Shown in pieces: positions 24,871 to 36,300 of a stretch of 64,000 bases of DNA (within the stretch, counting starts at the first letter, position 1; every line of letters starts with the position of its first letter). Position numbers and translations under genes: made by a program. Origin of the DNA: an uncultured Eggerthellaceae bacterium (lineage in GTDB: Bacteria > Actinomycetota > Coriobacteriia > Coriobacteriales > Eggerthellaceae); NCBI GenBank assembly GCA_946618265.1, contig CAMOLA010000005.1, positions 6,932-70,931 of the forward strand, given 5' to 3'. A model generated the notes under the pieces. The model was not told the DNA's origin, did not search any database, and worked only from the letters and a program-made list of their open reading frames with translations.

Positions 24871-27576
24871 CTATTTCACCTTGATGGTTACGGTGAACGT
24901 CTTGCTTGCCGCCTGGTACGACGAGCTCGCCGCCGCGGTCGCCGTCATCTTCACCTTGTAGGTCCCCTTCTTGAGGCCCTTCTTGACGGTGATGACGCCC
25001 TTCTTGGAAACCTTGAAGAACTTGGCCTTCTTGTTGGCCTTGCCCGTGTAGGTGACCGGAGTCTTGGCGCCCGAGACCTTCGCGATCTTCGCGGCGTTGA
25101 CCTTCTGAGCCTTCTTCTTCAGCTTCTTGGCCTTGAGCTTTTTCTTGGCGTTCTTGGCCTTGATGGTCTGCGCCTGGGCAGCCGCCTTGCCGCTCTTGGC
25201 CTGGTCGCTGCCTTTGTTGCCGGCAGCTGCCTCGTCGGCCGCAGCCTTGGCGGCATCAGCGGCCTTGGAGACGGCAGCTAGAGTATCGGCGGCACCTTCC
25301 GGAAGCAGCGCCTTCTGCTCGTCGGTCAACGCGTCGAACGCCTCCTTGGCCGCGTCGGCGACAGCCTTCGTATCGGCCGTCGCAGCATCGGCCGCGGGCA
25401 GCGCAGCGATGAGGGCGGCGACTTCGTCAGCGGCCTTCTTGTCGGCGTAGGCCTTGGCGGCCGCCTTAGCAGCGGCGAGCTTGTCCTTCGCATCCTGGCT
25501 GACGAGCGCCTTCTGCTCTTCGGTCAACGCATCGAACGCCTTCGCAGCGTCCTCGATGGCTTGCGCCTGAGCATCGTTTTCGACTGATTCGGGCAGTGAG
25601 GCGACGGTCGACGCGAAGTCGTTTGCCGCCTTCTGGTCAGCTGCGATAAAGCTTGCCTCGACGTAGACCATGTCAGCCGGCATCGTGAAGCTGAACGAGC
25701 CATCGTCGGCTTCGGTCAGCTCGACCGGCTGCGGCTCCCCCGTCACGGTCTTCACCGTCAGCGTGTCGAGCGCGAAACCCTCCGCCGGCTTCGGCGTCAG
25801 CACGACGACGTCGTCCATGCCGGCCTTGGCAACGCTTGCCTCGACCGAGCCATTGTCGACGGGCGGAACCTGCACGAGATACGAAGCCTTCTCGAACGCA
25901 CCCGAAATCGTGACGTCATAGCCCGGCATCGTGAAGGAGCCATGGTCGTTGTACGGCCCGAATACCTTCACATCGCCTCCCGCGCCCGTCACCTTGACGG
26001 AATCCTGGACGATTGCATAGCCCGTATCCGGCACGACGGTGAACGGCACGGTTTCGCCCTCGTCGACGCTCGTCTCGACCAGCGAGAACGTCCCATGCTC
26101 GCATTCCGCGACCGCGATGGCATACGCCTGCGGAATGGGCTTGAACGTCGCGCTTATGGTGAGGTCGGCATTGCCGTCGTCGGCCCACCATTGGTCGATG
26201 GCGATCGTGGCCGACGCCTTGTCGTCGGAAATCTCGGGATAAACGCCCCAGATCGACGAGCCGTAGGCGTCTTGCAGGATCAGGTCGTCAAGCACATAGC
26301 CCTCGTCCGGCGCAATGGACACCGTAATCGTGTCGCCACCGCTGAACCTCTCGGCCTGCTCGGTGCCGTTATGGTCAATCTTCGCGGATATGCTGCCATG
26401 CTCGATGGCGTTGTCGACCGTCAGCTTGAAGTCGCCCTCCTCGGAAGGGCCGCTCACCTCGACGGTGAAGGCGATCTTTTCGGACACAGCATCTGCATAG
26501 CCTTCGTGCTTCCAGCTCGCCTGCGCATAATATGTATGCGTGCCGGGAGTCAGGTCGCTTATCTCGCACATGAAGTCGGTTTGCCACTTGGGGGTGTCCA
26601 TAATCGTGTTCCAACCGAGCGTGCTCGTCGAAAGCGGCGTGGCGGAGTCGCCCTCGTACCAGTTGACGACGAAGTCCTCGAAATCAGCTTCGGTCACCGA
26701 AGCGTTCATGCTGTAGCCATCCTGGACCAATTTGGTCGCTCCCATGGCCATGTTCTGGATCTGCGCGTACAACGTGACGCCCTCGCCGGCAGTCCGCTCC
26801 CAAGAGGTTTTGCCCGAGCCTTGATGCGTACCCGAAGCCAGCGCAATGGACAGCTCGTTGCTTTCGGCGGCTTTCTCGGCGAACGTGGCCGAAACCTTGA
26901 CGTCGCCTGCGGGCATGGTGAAGTAATAACCGATGACTTCCTTATTCCACGTATCGCGCTGAACGGCATTCGAGCCGGACAGCTCGTTGCCTGCGGCGTC
27001 AGTCACGGAAATGGACTCGAAATCGAAGCCCTCGTCCGGTATGGCCGTCAGGTAGACGTACTCACCTTTCGCCGAACGCGTGATCGGGGTGTTCTGGTCG
27101 GCGTACGTCGTCACCTTGACCGAACCGCCCGCAATCCCCGCCGCAACGTCGATGGCATAATCGGAAGGAGCCGGCGGTTCGGCCGATTCCTTGAAGTTGG
27201 CCGTTGCGGTGACGTTGCTTGAGGGCATGCTGAACACGGCATCGTACGAGCCGTAGTTGTCCTCGTGCGTGGCGACCTCGTTGCCGTCCGCGTCGGTCAC
27301 GACGATCGAGTCGAGGGCGTATCCGCTGTTCGGCGTCGCCTTCAACGCAACCGAATCCCCGGACCCGAATACCGTCGCCTCGCTATCGTAATTGTAATCA
27401 TAGGAGACGACGACGCCCCCTTCTGCGGGATTGGCGACCGTCGTCACCTCCAGAGCATACGCTGCCTGCGCCGCCGATGCGGAAAGCAGCGTTGCCATGA
27501 GCGAAAGCACCAATGCGAGCGCGAGCCTCGACGGCTTTGCCTGCGCACAGTGCATCACCATACCGTTAACCTGCAT
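24871..27576 (-). CDS. Surface protein with InlB-like B-repeats and Lys-rich tail
   Basis: A 901-residue exported protein. The signal peptide ends at SASAAQAAYA. Several repeats of about 75-90 residues follow, of the divergent InlB B-repeat kind (GSVKVTTY...FDFESISVTDAAGNEL...YYFTMPAGDVKVSATF), roughly residues 30-590. Residues about 610-790 are helical repeats (FDALTEEQKALVSQDAKDKL). The tail is the shared Lys-rich module ending KTFTVTIKVK. A role in surface attachment or display is likely; the ligand is unknown. ATG at 27576 is chosen; AAGGGAG lies about 13 nt upstream, rather far, so a start slightly downstream (27561) is possible. Confidence 0.8.
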   Translation of the reverse strand: MQVNGMVMHCAQAKPSRLALALVLSLMATLLSASAAQAAYALEVTTVANPAEGGVVVSYDYNYDSEATVFGSGDSVALKATPNSGYALDSIVVTDADGNEVATHEDNYGSYDAVFSMPSSNVTATANFKESAEPPAPSDYAIDVAAGIAGGSVKVTTYADQNTPITRSAKGEYVYLTAIPDEGFDFESISVTDAAGNELSGSNAVQRDTWNKEVIGYYFTMPAGDVKVSATFAEKAAESNELSIALASGTHQGSGKTSWERTAGEGVTLYAQIQNMAMGATKLVQDGYSMNASVTEADFEDFVVNWYEGDSATPLSTSTLGWNTIMDTPKWQTDFMCEISDLTPGTHTYYAQASWKHEGYADAVSEKIAFTVEVSGPSEEGDFKLTVDNAIEHGSISAKIDHNGTEQAERFSGGDTITVSIAPDEGYVLDDLILQDAYGSSIWGVYPEISDDKASATIAIDQWWADDGNADLTISATFKPIPQAYAIAVAECEHGTFSLVETSVDEGETVPFTVVPDTGYAIVQDSVKVTGAGGDVKVFGPYNDHGSFTMPGYDVTISGAFEKASYLVQVPPVDNGSVEASVAKAGMDDVVVLTPKPAEGFALDTLTVKTVTGEPQPVELTEADDGSFSFTMPADMVYVEASFIAADQKAANDFASTVASLPESVENDAQAQAIEDAAKAFDALTEEQKALVSQDAKDKLAAAKAAAKAYADKKAADEVAALIAALPAADAATADTKAVADAAKEAFDALTDEQKALLPEGAADTLAAVSKAADAAKAAADEAAAGNKGSDQAKSGKAAAQAQTIKAKNAKKKLKAKKLKKKAQKVNAAKIAKVSGAKTPVTYTGKANKKAKFFKVSKKGVITVKKGLKKGTYKVKMTATAAASSSYQAASKTFTVTIKVK

Positions 27577-27771
27577 GATTGAAGAAACTCCCTTCTCTCG
27601 GATTGCCCCATTGCAACCATCGGCGCGGCCGCCGTTTCGGCAGCCGCGCCGTTTATGCACTTCGTTATTTAATCTGGGTTTGCAATTATTTCGATAATAA
27701 GATACTCATCATGCTCGAAGGAAAACAGTGGTCAGATTCGCCATCTGTCGGCAATCCGCGCGTCATCGCCG

Positions 27772-27801
27772 GATTGTGTAACCGTTAATGGTTACACAAT
27801 C
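27772..27801. repeat. 12-bp perfect hairpin upstream of the 24871 gene
   Basis: GATTGTGTAACC (27772-27783) pairs exactly with 27790-27801. It lies in the 280-bp gap between two surface-protein genes. It may terminate the S8 protease transcript (stop at 27858) but lacks a U-run. Nothing else is seen in the gap. Confidence 0.6.
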
Positions 27802-27857
27802 AGATTCTGCAACCTCTCGAATGGCGAACAGCTTCGCGAGCATGTCCGCGCTATCGA

Positions 27858-30329
27858 TCACTTGACGCGAACCTTCGCAGTCGCAACCGTGACCGAACCG
27901 CCGCTCGTCACCTTCACGCGAATCTTGTACACGCCCCTTTTCGCGCCCTTCGCAACCGTGACCGCGCCGGTTTTCGCCTTTACCTTGAGCACCTTCGAAC
28001 CGCCGACTTTCTTGAAGCGCACCGCGCCTCGCGCGCCTTTCACGGCGAACGGCTTGACGGACGCGGCCTTTTTCTTCAACTTGCCCGCCTTTACGGCCTT
28101 GACGCGGGACGAAACGCTCAAGCGAGCGGCGGAAGCGGCGGGCGCCTTCGAGGCGACCTCGCGTACGGGATTGCCAGCCGAATCGTATTTCACGATGTCG
28201 AAGCCAGTTTCATACGTGCCGCGGAAATTGCCGCATCCCGAAAGCGTCACATGCGCCGCTCCCACATTGACGTTATCTCGATAGGAAGCTTGGTAGTCGA
28301 TGCCCGGCACGAGGAATCGATCCCCCATCCGCGCGAAAACCCCCGGGATTTGCGCCCGCCCGGTGTACGCACGGTCCGAAATCGTCCCGAACTTCGCATC
28401 GGATAGCTGAGCCGGGACGATCTCGAACTCTAAGACGCGCTTGCCGCAATATCCTCCGCGTCCGCTGACGATCACGCGGGCCGTTCCGACGTCGAGGTTT
28501 TCGCGATAGGAAAGCACGTAATCGACCCCACGCACGAGCGCCCGCCCGCCACAAACCAGCGCCGGATCGGGCTCGACGGCCTTCCCCTGGTATGAATACG
28601 CCGCCTCGATTCCCGTCACGTCGAGATCGATGGCGCCTATATCAGTCGCGACGACACGCACGGCAAAACCCTGGAAATAGTCAGTGCCCAAATCGATTCC
28701 ACCCACGACGGTCGCCCGGCATAGGCACGTGCCCGGACGAGCCGCGACGAGCTCATCCCCGTCCACGTACGCGCCCGTTCCGCCATCGTCCACGACGGAA
28801 TAGGTAATCCCGGTACGCGAAGCGGTAGCCGGCAAAACGGCTCCCTCGAGCTTGACCTTCTCGCCGGCGCAGATGCTCTCCGGCAGACAGTCGATGCCCG
28901 TCACCGCCGTATAGGCCACTGCCTTCACGGCTGCGGCGGCATTCACCTTCCCCCAACCGAACTGGTCGTCGCGACCGGCATCGCCCAAATCGTCTGCGGT
29001 CTCGTACAGCGCGCGCTTCACGCGATCGGGAGAGAGGTTACCGTTCGACGCGAACATGAGCGCCGCGACGCCCGCGACGACCGGGGACGCCATGGACGTG
29101 CCGCTCATGCGACCATAGTAATAGTCGGCGCCATCGGGACCGGTGAACGACTCGCCTTCCGCCTGCCCCCAGCTGCGGTTGAGCGTGCTGTATATGTTGG
29201 TCCCCGGTGCGGCGATATCCTTGTCGGGGCCATAGTTTGAGTAGTACGCACGCGAGTTGTCCGCATCGAGCGCGATGACGCTCACGCACTTGTCGTAATC
29301 TCCTGGGAAATGGCGCGAATTCACGCTGTCGTTGCCCGCCGCGCACACGGTGAGCACGCCAGCGTCGTCCGCTTTGTCAATCATGTCGAGGATGAGCTGG
29401 TCGGTGTCGCTGAAAGCCTCGCCTGACGACCAGAGGCCGCCAAGACTCATGTTGGCAACGCGCACGTTGTATTCCTCGGCAATCGTGCCGCGCTTGCCAT
29501 CACCATTGATGTCGCCCGATGACCGCGAAAGCAGGTACTCGTAAGCGGCGGCGATATCAATCGAGTCGGCAACCGACTGACCTGCTGCATTGCTGTGGTA
29601 AAACACCCTGATCGGCATGATGTTGGCGTTGTACGACACGCCGCTGATCCCTATGCCGTTGTTCGTGCGGCCCGCGACGACGCCCGCCACATGAGTGCCA
29701 TGCCCATCCCGGTCATCCGGGCTCTCGTCGGGAACCGACGCGGTGGTGTCGCTGCGCGCGTCCCCGGTCACGTCGTACGGCGCAACGATCCCGTCCTTGA
29801 GGTCGATATGGTTCATCTGTATGCCGGTGTCGATGACGGCGACCGTTACCTTGCCCTCGGCTTTCGCGTACTCCCATGCGTCACGGGCGCCGATGCTATC
29901 GATGTGCCACTGCCGCTCGCTCGAGACCAGCGGGTCGTTCACGCGGACACGCTCGGCTTCGGCCGAGGCGAGCGTGTAGTGGAAATTCGGCTGCACGTAC
30001 GCAACCGACGGATCGTCTGCCAGCGCGCGAGCCGTATCGGCCACGTTAGCGCCCTCCTTCACGTCGACGAGCGCGAACCGCTTTCCCCCGAGCGTGCCAG
30101 CACCGGCTTGTCCTTCCACCGATTCGACCGACATGACCGAACGCGCGGCTTTCGCCTTCCCCGTCCCGGGTTTGAACACCACGACAATCTGGCTTTCCTG
30201 GCCCGCGCTTGATCCAAAGGCCTGTTCTCCTGCAACAAGGGCGGCATCATCGGCCAACGCGGCCCCTGGCGCAAGGCACGCCGCAAGCAGCACTGCCGCT
30301 ATCGCCCCGAGCACCTTGTTCCGCGCCAT
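27858..30329 (-). CDS. Secreted subtilisin-family (S8) protease with Ig-like repeats and Lys-rich tail
   Basis: An 823-residue exported protease and close relative of the one at 22537. Signal peptide 1-26; propeptide about 45-120 (IVVVFKPGTGKAKAARSV ... YVQPNFHY). The triad is complete: Asp167 in AVIDTGI, His210 in GHGTHVAG, Ser412 in GTSMASP. Past the catalytic domain lie a Big-like region (about 480-570), two Ig-like repeats (SYQGKAVEPDPALV, YTGRAQIPGVFARM) and the shared Lys-rich tail module. The start codon immediately follows the stop codon of the 2229-residue protein gene, so translation is probably coupled. The protease may act on that partner; inferred from position only. Confidence 0.9.
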   Translation of the reverse strand: MARNKVLGAIAAVLLAACLAPGAALADDAALVAGEQAFGSSAGQESQIVVVFKPGTGKAKAARSVMSVESVEGQAGAGTLGGKRFALVDVKEGANVADTARALADDPSVAYVQPNFHYTLASAEAERVRVNDPLVSSERQWHIDSIGARDAWEYAKAEGKVTVAVIDTGIQMNHIDLKDGIVAPYDVTGDARSDTTASVPDESPDDRDGHGTHVAGVVAGRTNNGIGISGVSYNANIMPIRVFYHSNAAGQSVADSIDIAAAYEYLLSRSSGDINGDGKRGTIAEEYNVRVANMSLGGLWSSGEAFSDTDQLILDMIDKADDAGVLTVCAAGNDSVNSRHFPGDYDKCVSVIALDADNSRAYYSNYGPDKDIAAPGTNIYSTLNRSWGQAEGESFTGPDGADYYYGRMSGTSMASPVVAGVAALMFASNGNLSPDRVKRALYETADDLGDAGRDDQFGWGKVNAAAAVKAVAYTAVTGIDCLPESICAGEKVKLEGAVLPATASRTGITYSVVDDGGTGAYVDGDELVAARPGTCLCRATVVGGIDLGTDYFQGFAVRVVATDIGAIDLDVTGIEAAYSYQGKAVEPDPALVCGGRALVRGVDYVLSYRENLDVGTARVIVSGRGGYCGKRVLEFEIVPAQLSDAKFGTISDRAYTGRAQIPGVFARMGDRFLVPGIDYQASYRDNVNVGAAHVTLSGCGNFRGTYETGFDIVKYDSAGNPVREVASKAPAASAARLSVSSRVKAVKAGKLKKKAASVKPFAVKGARGAVRFKKVGGSKVLKVKAKTGAVTVAKGAKRGVYKIRVKVTSGGSVTVATAKVRVK

Positions 30330-33300
30330 CTATTTCACCGTCACTTTCTTGCCCGACACCGATTTCTTCCCCAGAGTCTTGCGGTACCGTTTCACGAACT
30401 TCTTGTTGGCGGATTTCTTGCCCACCTTCACCTTCACGGACTTCACCGTCGATCCTGCAAAGCAACCCTTGACCGAGCCCTTCTTGAGCTTCTTGGTCTT
30501 TACCACGACGCTGCGCAAGCTCTTGGCGCCCGCGAAAGCGCGCTTGGCGACTTTCCTCACGTGCTTGCCAAGCACGACCTTGGTTATCGGCGTGCCGACG
30601 AAAGCACGTGCTTTCACGGCGGTAACCCGATACGAGACGCCATCGACGCTTACGACATCCGCCGTAAAGGCGCTGCCCTTGAATCCCGTCAGGCTCGCGA
30701 GCTCCACTTCACCCGGCGCCGTTACCCTGAAGGAAGCCTTGCCCTTTCCCATCTGGGCCACGATCTTCGAGCCGACTTCGGCTCCGCCCGCGACGACGAA
30801 CGGGACGCGCATGCTACCGGCGAAATTGCCCCGCCCCACCAGCACGGCCACCGCATTCCCCACACGGCCGTTGTTCTCGCACGATACGGCGAAATCGACA
30901 CCTGGCACGAGAGCCTGCCCGTTGAACGTCGCGACGACGGCGGGAACGACCGGTTTGCCGGCGTAATTCTGCGCGGGAATCTGCCCCACTGCGACCTTCG
31001 CGAGGGGCGCGGGCTCGATCTGGAACGTCACCTGGGCTTGCCCAGAATACATTCCCTTGCCGACCACGGTGACAATAGCCGTGCCCACATCCACGTTGTT
31101 CGCATACACCACGGTGTAATCGACGCCGCGCTCGAGAGCGCGCGCACCGAACGCGACCGAGACCTCGGGCCTGATCGCGGACCCGGTGTACACCGCATCG
31201 CCAATCGGCGAGACGTCGCCGGCAGTCAGAGCCGCTTCGCGGATCTCGAACGTAATCTCGGCCGTGCCGGCATACAAGCCCATCCCGCGCACGACGGCCG
31301 TCGCCTGTCCCGGTTCGGCATTGTCCCGATACGTCACCTCATAATCGCGACCCCGCTCGAGCTTCGACGCGCCCATGCGCGCGTTGACCGCAGGCTCTGC
31401 GGGAACGCCCGCGAACACGATCTCGTCGATTTCATCGAACGTGGCCTTCGCTATGTCTTCTTTGACGATGGCGAACTCGACCCGCACGTCGCCTTTGTAC
31501 AACCCCTTGCCCGTCACGACCACGCATGCGGTGCCCGCATCCACGTTGTTCTCGTAACGCGCCTCGTAGTCGACCCCGCGCACGAGCTCCTTGCCGGCAA
31601 CGGTGACGACCGGGTCCGGTTCCACGGCTTCGCCCGTATAGCGGACATCTTCGATCGGCGCCACGTCGGAGGCGCCAAGGGCAACCCGCGCAACCGCCTC
31701 GAATGTCACGGCTCGGACTCCTGCATAGTTTCCCTTTCCCACGATCGTCGCCGTAGCGGTGCCAATCGCCTTGTTGCCCGCGTAGCTCACCACGAAATCG
31801 ACGCCCTCGACGAGCTGCTTGCCCGACGGATTCGTCAGCCGCAACGACGGAACCGCGCCGTCGTCGCCCAGCGGAACGTCGCCGATTTCGGCAACCGCGC
31901 AATCCTCGATGGCGGCAGGCATGATTTCGAACGTGCACGTCTTCATGCCCGTATACGCGCCCACGCCAACGAAGGTGATCGTGGCGGCGCCCGCATCAAC
32001 GTTGCCGTCATAGGCCACCGCGTAGTCGCGCCCTTCGCGCAGCACGACCCCCGAGGGGTCGAACAGCCCGATCGCCGGCTCGATTGGATAGCCGGTATAC
32101 GTCTGCTCCGCGACGACTCCCGCAATGCAGCCGGCAATCGACGTTTTCTGCGACGGGAGGATGGGGAACCCGAAATTGACGAGGCGCACGTCCGGCCCGA
32201 ACGCGAACCCGAGCACGCGCAACGTCTCGTCGGTTTTGAGCTGCTCGGATCCAACGCCCTGCGAAGCATCGTCGATGCTCGCTGCGGAGTCGATGCCCAC
32301 GGACCCGATAGAAGCACCTTCGTCTACACGATAGAAGCTCGCGCTGATGGTCGCGGGCGAAACGCGGCTTTCCAACTCGCCCACGAGGCCACCCGCGACA
32401 GCTGATCCATCGCGGCTGCCCGTCACCGGCCCAGCGGCGTAGCAGCGCGTCATCGTCATCACGCCGGCCGCCTGACCGCCGACCAAACCGCCCACACCGT
32501 CGACGCAGTCGATAAGGCCACGGCCCGTGACGACGCCCGTGCTGTAGCAATCGCTCAACTCCAGGTCCGAGTTGCCGAAAACGTAGCCGACAAGGCCGCC
32601 GCCCAGGATGCCCGTCGACATTGCGCCCGTGTTGTAGCTGCGCTTGACGTGCAGCTTGGTCTGCTTGGCGCCCGACGTGACATAGCCCACAAGCCCGCCG
32701 AGCTCCTCGTCGGCAGCGAGGGAGCCGGCATTGTGGCAATCGGCTATCGTCGCATCCGAGGCCACCAGACAGCCCACGAGACCGCCGAGATACGCATTCC
32801 CGTTTTGGCTCGCCGATTCCAGCGTTCCGAAGGAGGCGAGGTTTGCGCAGCGGGTCAACCGCACGTGCCCCTCGGCGCTCTGCACGCGGCCGACCAAGCC
32901 GCCCACGTACGTCGACTGGGCGGCCAGGTGCGCCTTGTTGATGCAATCTTCCATCAGGAGCGACCCCGTCGCCATCGACACGAGGCCCGACGTGCACACC
33001 TTCCAGTAATCAGTCGTCTCGATCGAGCCCTCGACGGTCACATCGCGGATGACGGCGTTTTCGACATGGCCGAACACGGCTGCGCCCTCACCCGGGCAGA
33101 CGACCGTACGCGACAGCGCGAAGCCCGCGCCGTCGAACGAGCCCATGAACGGATGCGCGGCCGTGCCGATGGAGTCGCTCGGCAACGGATCCGCCGTATC
33201 GATGTCGCGCCCCTGACGATAGTAGGCGTGCTGGTACGCCACGTCGCCTGCGTTTACCTTCGCCGCGACCAACTCGAGGTCCGCCGCCGTCCACAGCTGG

Positions 33301-36300
33301 TAGGGATTGTCCTTCGAGCCCATCCCCTCAAGTCGTTCGGACGCTTCGTGCACGTCGAACTGCCGAGCTTCCACGCCCGTATAGTTGCCTTTGCCCGTGA
33401 TGGTCACCGTGGCGGTGCCCGCTGCGTCTGCGCCCGTCACGACGATATCGTAATCGCGACCTTCTTCGAGAACGGGCTTCGTGACGTATTCCGACGGCCT
33501 CGCGATGCGTATGGACGGCTTGGCAGCTGCACCAGGCGCGCACCACGCAGCGGGGATGTCCGCAATCTCGCAACTCGAAATCGGCATCGGCTCTATCGCG
33601 AACGTCGTGGTGCGCTGCCCGTAATAAAAGGCCCTTCCCGTGATGGTGATGGTCGGAACGGCGACGCTGTCAACAACCACGTTGTTCTCATAGGAAAGCG
33701 AGTAATCCGAGCCCTCTTTCAACGTGTAGCCGCGATCGGAATCGACGACCACGACTGGTGGGCGCAGCTCGTATCCTGAATAACATTGCGCAGGGACTGG
33801 CTCGACGGAAATCGACGTCGCCCCAAGGTCGCGCCGCTCCTTGCCGGCCTGCCAGTACAGGACGGGCATGCCGCCGTTGCGCGGGGCCGCAACGTCGTCG
33901 TCGAAGTACATCGAACCCAACTGCTCGGCAGCGCCGCCCGCGCCCGCGCGCGTCAGGTCGTCGCGCGACCAGTGTGCAGCCTCGCCGGTGATGGGCCCGG
34001 ACGTCCAGGTAGAACCCGATGTCACAGCGATGCCGGCGGGTGCCGTATCGAGGTAGAACGCATCGCGAACGTTGACGACCGCCCCGTAGAACGCGCAGCC
34101 CAGAATCCCCGCCGTGTCGTAGCTCGCGCCGTCAGCGGACTCGTTCACCAACTGGCCAGCGTTGTACACGCCCGAAAACAGCCACGGCTCGGGACCCTGG
34201 TACGCCGCATACCCCATGATGCCCGAAGCCCGGTCGAGCTCCCCGGCGTCGCGGTTGGTCACCGTGCCCACGTTGTAGCAACCGCTGATCTCGATGGGCG
34301 TGTGGTACACCTTGCCGACTATCCCACCAACGCCCTCGGAACCGGTAATCGACCCTGCATTGTAGCTCGCGACGATCGTGCACGTCTCATCCGAAAGCGT
34401 CGAATAGCTCGAGTTTATGCCGCCGAGGAAACCGCCCGCGGCACCGTATACATAATCCGTCGAAACGTCTCCTTCGTTGGCGCAGTTCTCGATCGTGAAG
34501 TGCGCGCGGTTGTACGAAGAGCCGTTCGGTTGGAATTCGCCGATGAACCCCGATGCCATGTTGCTGCTCGCTATCGTGCCCCGGTTAACGCAGTCCTTGA
34601 ACGAAATCGTCGAGCTCGCCGCGTCGCCGACAAAACCCGCCACGGCCGAGGCGCCCGACACGCTGCCCTCGTTCACGCAATTCTCGAACGAGATGCGAGA
34701 ATACCAACTGGCGTAGGCAACGAATCCCGCCGTCTCGTTCGAGGCGAACGTGTTCGTCCGTTTCACCGTGGCCTTGTTCGTGCAGTTCCGCAGCACGACG
34801 TTCGATTCCCAAACGGCGCCGAGGAACGCCGAGGCCGACGCGCGACTCTCGACGGAACCGTCGATCGTCAAGTTCTCGATGGTCACGGTATCGTCCAACT
34901 CGTACCCGTAATCGTCGTTTCCGCGCGGCGTCGAGCAGAACAGCGCGAGATTCGTCCAACCGTTCTCGTACGGGTCTTCGAAAATGTAATCCGAAAGCAC
35001 GTTGGGCGACAACCCCACGGTGATGGTGTGGCCGGCGCCATCGAACGTGCCGGCGAACGGGTGGAGCTTCAACCCGATTGGATCGATGGAAACGGGGCTC
35101 TCGGCAGTGGGCGATGCGTCGATGTCGGCGGAAAGCCGGTAACAGGCGTTCGCGTAGCGCCCCTTCTCCGCCCCCGTGTTCACCATGCGCGACACGAACT
35201 GCAGATCGCCCTTGCTCGAAACGACGAACGGGTCATCGCCGGTTCCCGCGCCTGCCAGCGTCGTCGATACTGCCTCCAATACGAACGTCGTCGACTGCTG
35301 GCCCGCGGTGCCCGCACCCACCGGCTTGATCGTCGCCGTGGCGCGACCGGCCGCGTCGTTATCCTTGTAGAAAACCGCGTAGTCCTCGCCCTCCTTGAGC
35401 TTGGATCCCGAGGGCGTGCGCACGGTGAGCTTTGGCGTCACGGGCTCGCCGTAGAACCAATAGCCGCCCAGCGGCTCTATCACGCAATCGGACAGGCTGA
35501 TCTGCACGATCTGGAAGGTGGCTTCGTGCTCGCCCGCATAACGCCCGACGCCCGTCAACACGACGCGCGCCGCACCCGCATCAACGTTGTCTTCGTAGCG
35601 CACGAGGTAGTCGGTCCCCTCGACGAGCTTGGCCCCGCCTTCGCTCGCACGCACCTCGACGGCCGGCTTCACGGGATTGGAAGTGTATTTCTGATCGGCA
35701 ATGGGAACGACATGCGCATTCGCCAACTCGAGCCTGGGAAGACCCGCCTGCCAATAGAGCAATGGAAACCGACCGTTTTTTGGATCGGTGAGCGAGTCGT
35801 CCTCGAACGACGAACCCATCAGCGCGGAAGCGACGGTCAGCTCGGCCTGTTCGAGGAACTTGGTCGTCGACGATCCGAGCTGCGAGGGAAAGGCGGGGTC
35901 GTTCGCATCGTGTATCGCATCATAGATGCGATACAGGTTCGGGCAGCTGGAATCGAGCGCGTAGCAATGGGCCACAACCCCGTTTGCGGACAAATCGCCC
36001 GCCGTCGTGTAGCCGCTGGCGAAGAGGTTGGAAACGATGGCGCCCGTCTGGGTCGACCCCTCCACGAGCGTGCGAATCGAACCGGAGTTGTAGCAGCCGC
36101 GAATCTGGACGCTCCCCGTCCCCGCGATGCCGCCTGCCGGCCCCGTCGATATGACGCTACCTTGGTTGTAGCAGTCGTAAATCCGCACCGCCGCACGATA
36201 ATCGTCGGTCACCGTAGCAGAATGCCCGGCCCCCATCTGATCCTCTCCAGCAAAGATGCCACCCGACCCGCGTGACGACGATCCGTTGCCCGCGATGTCG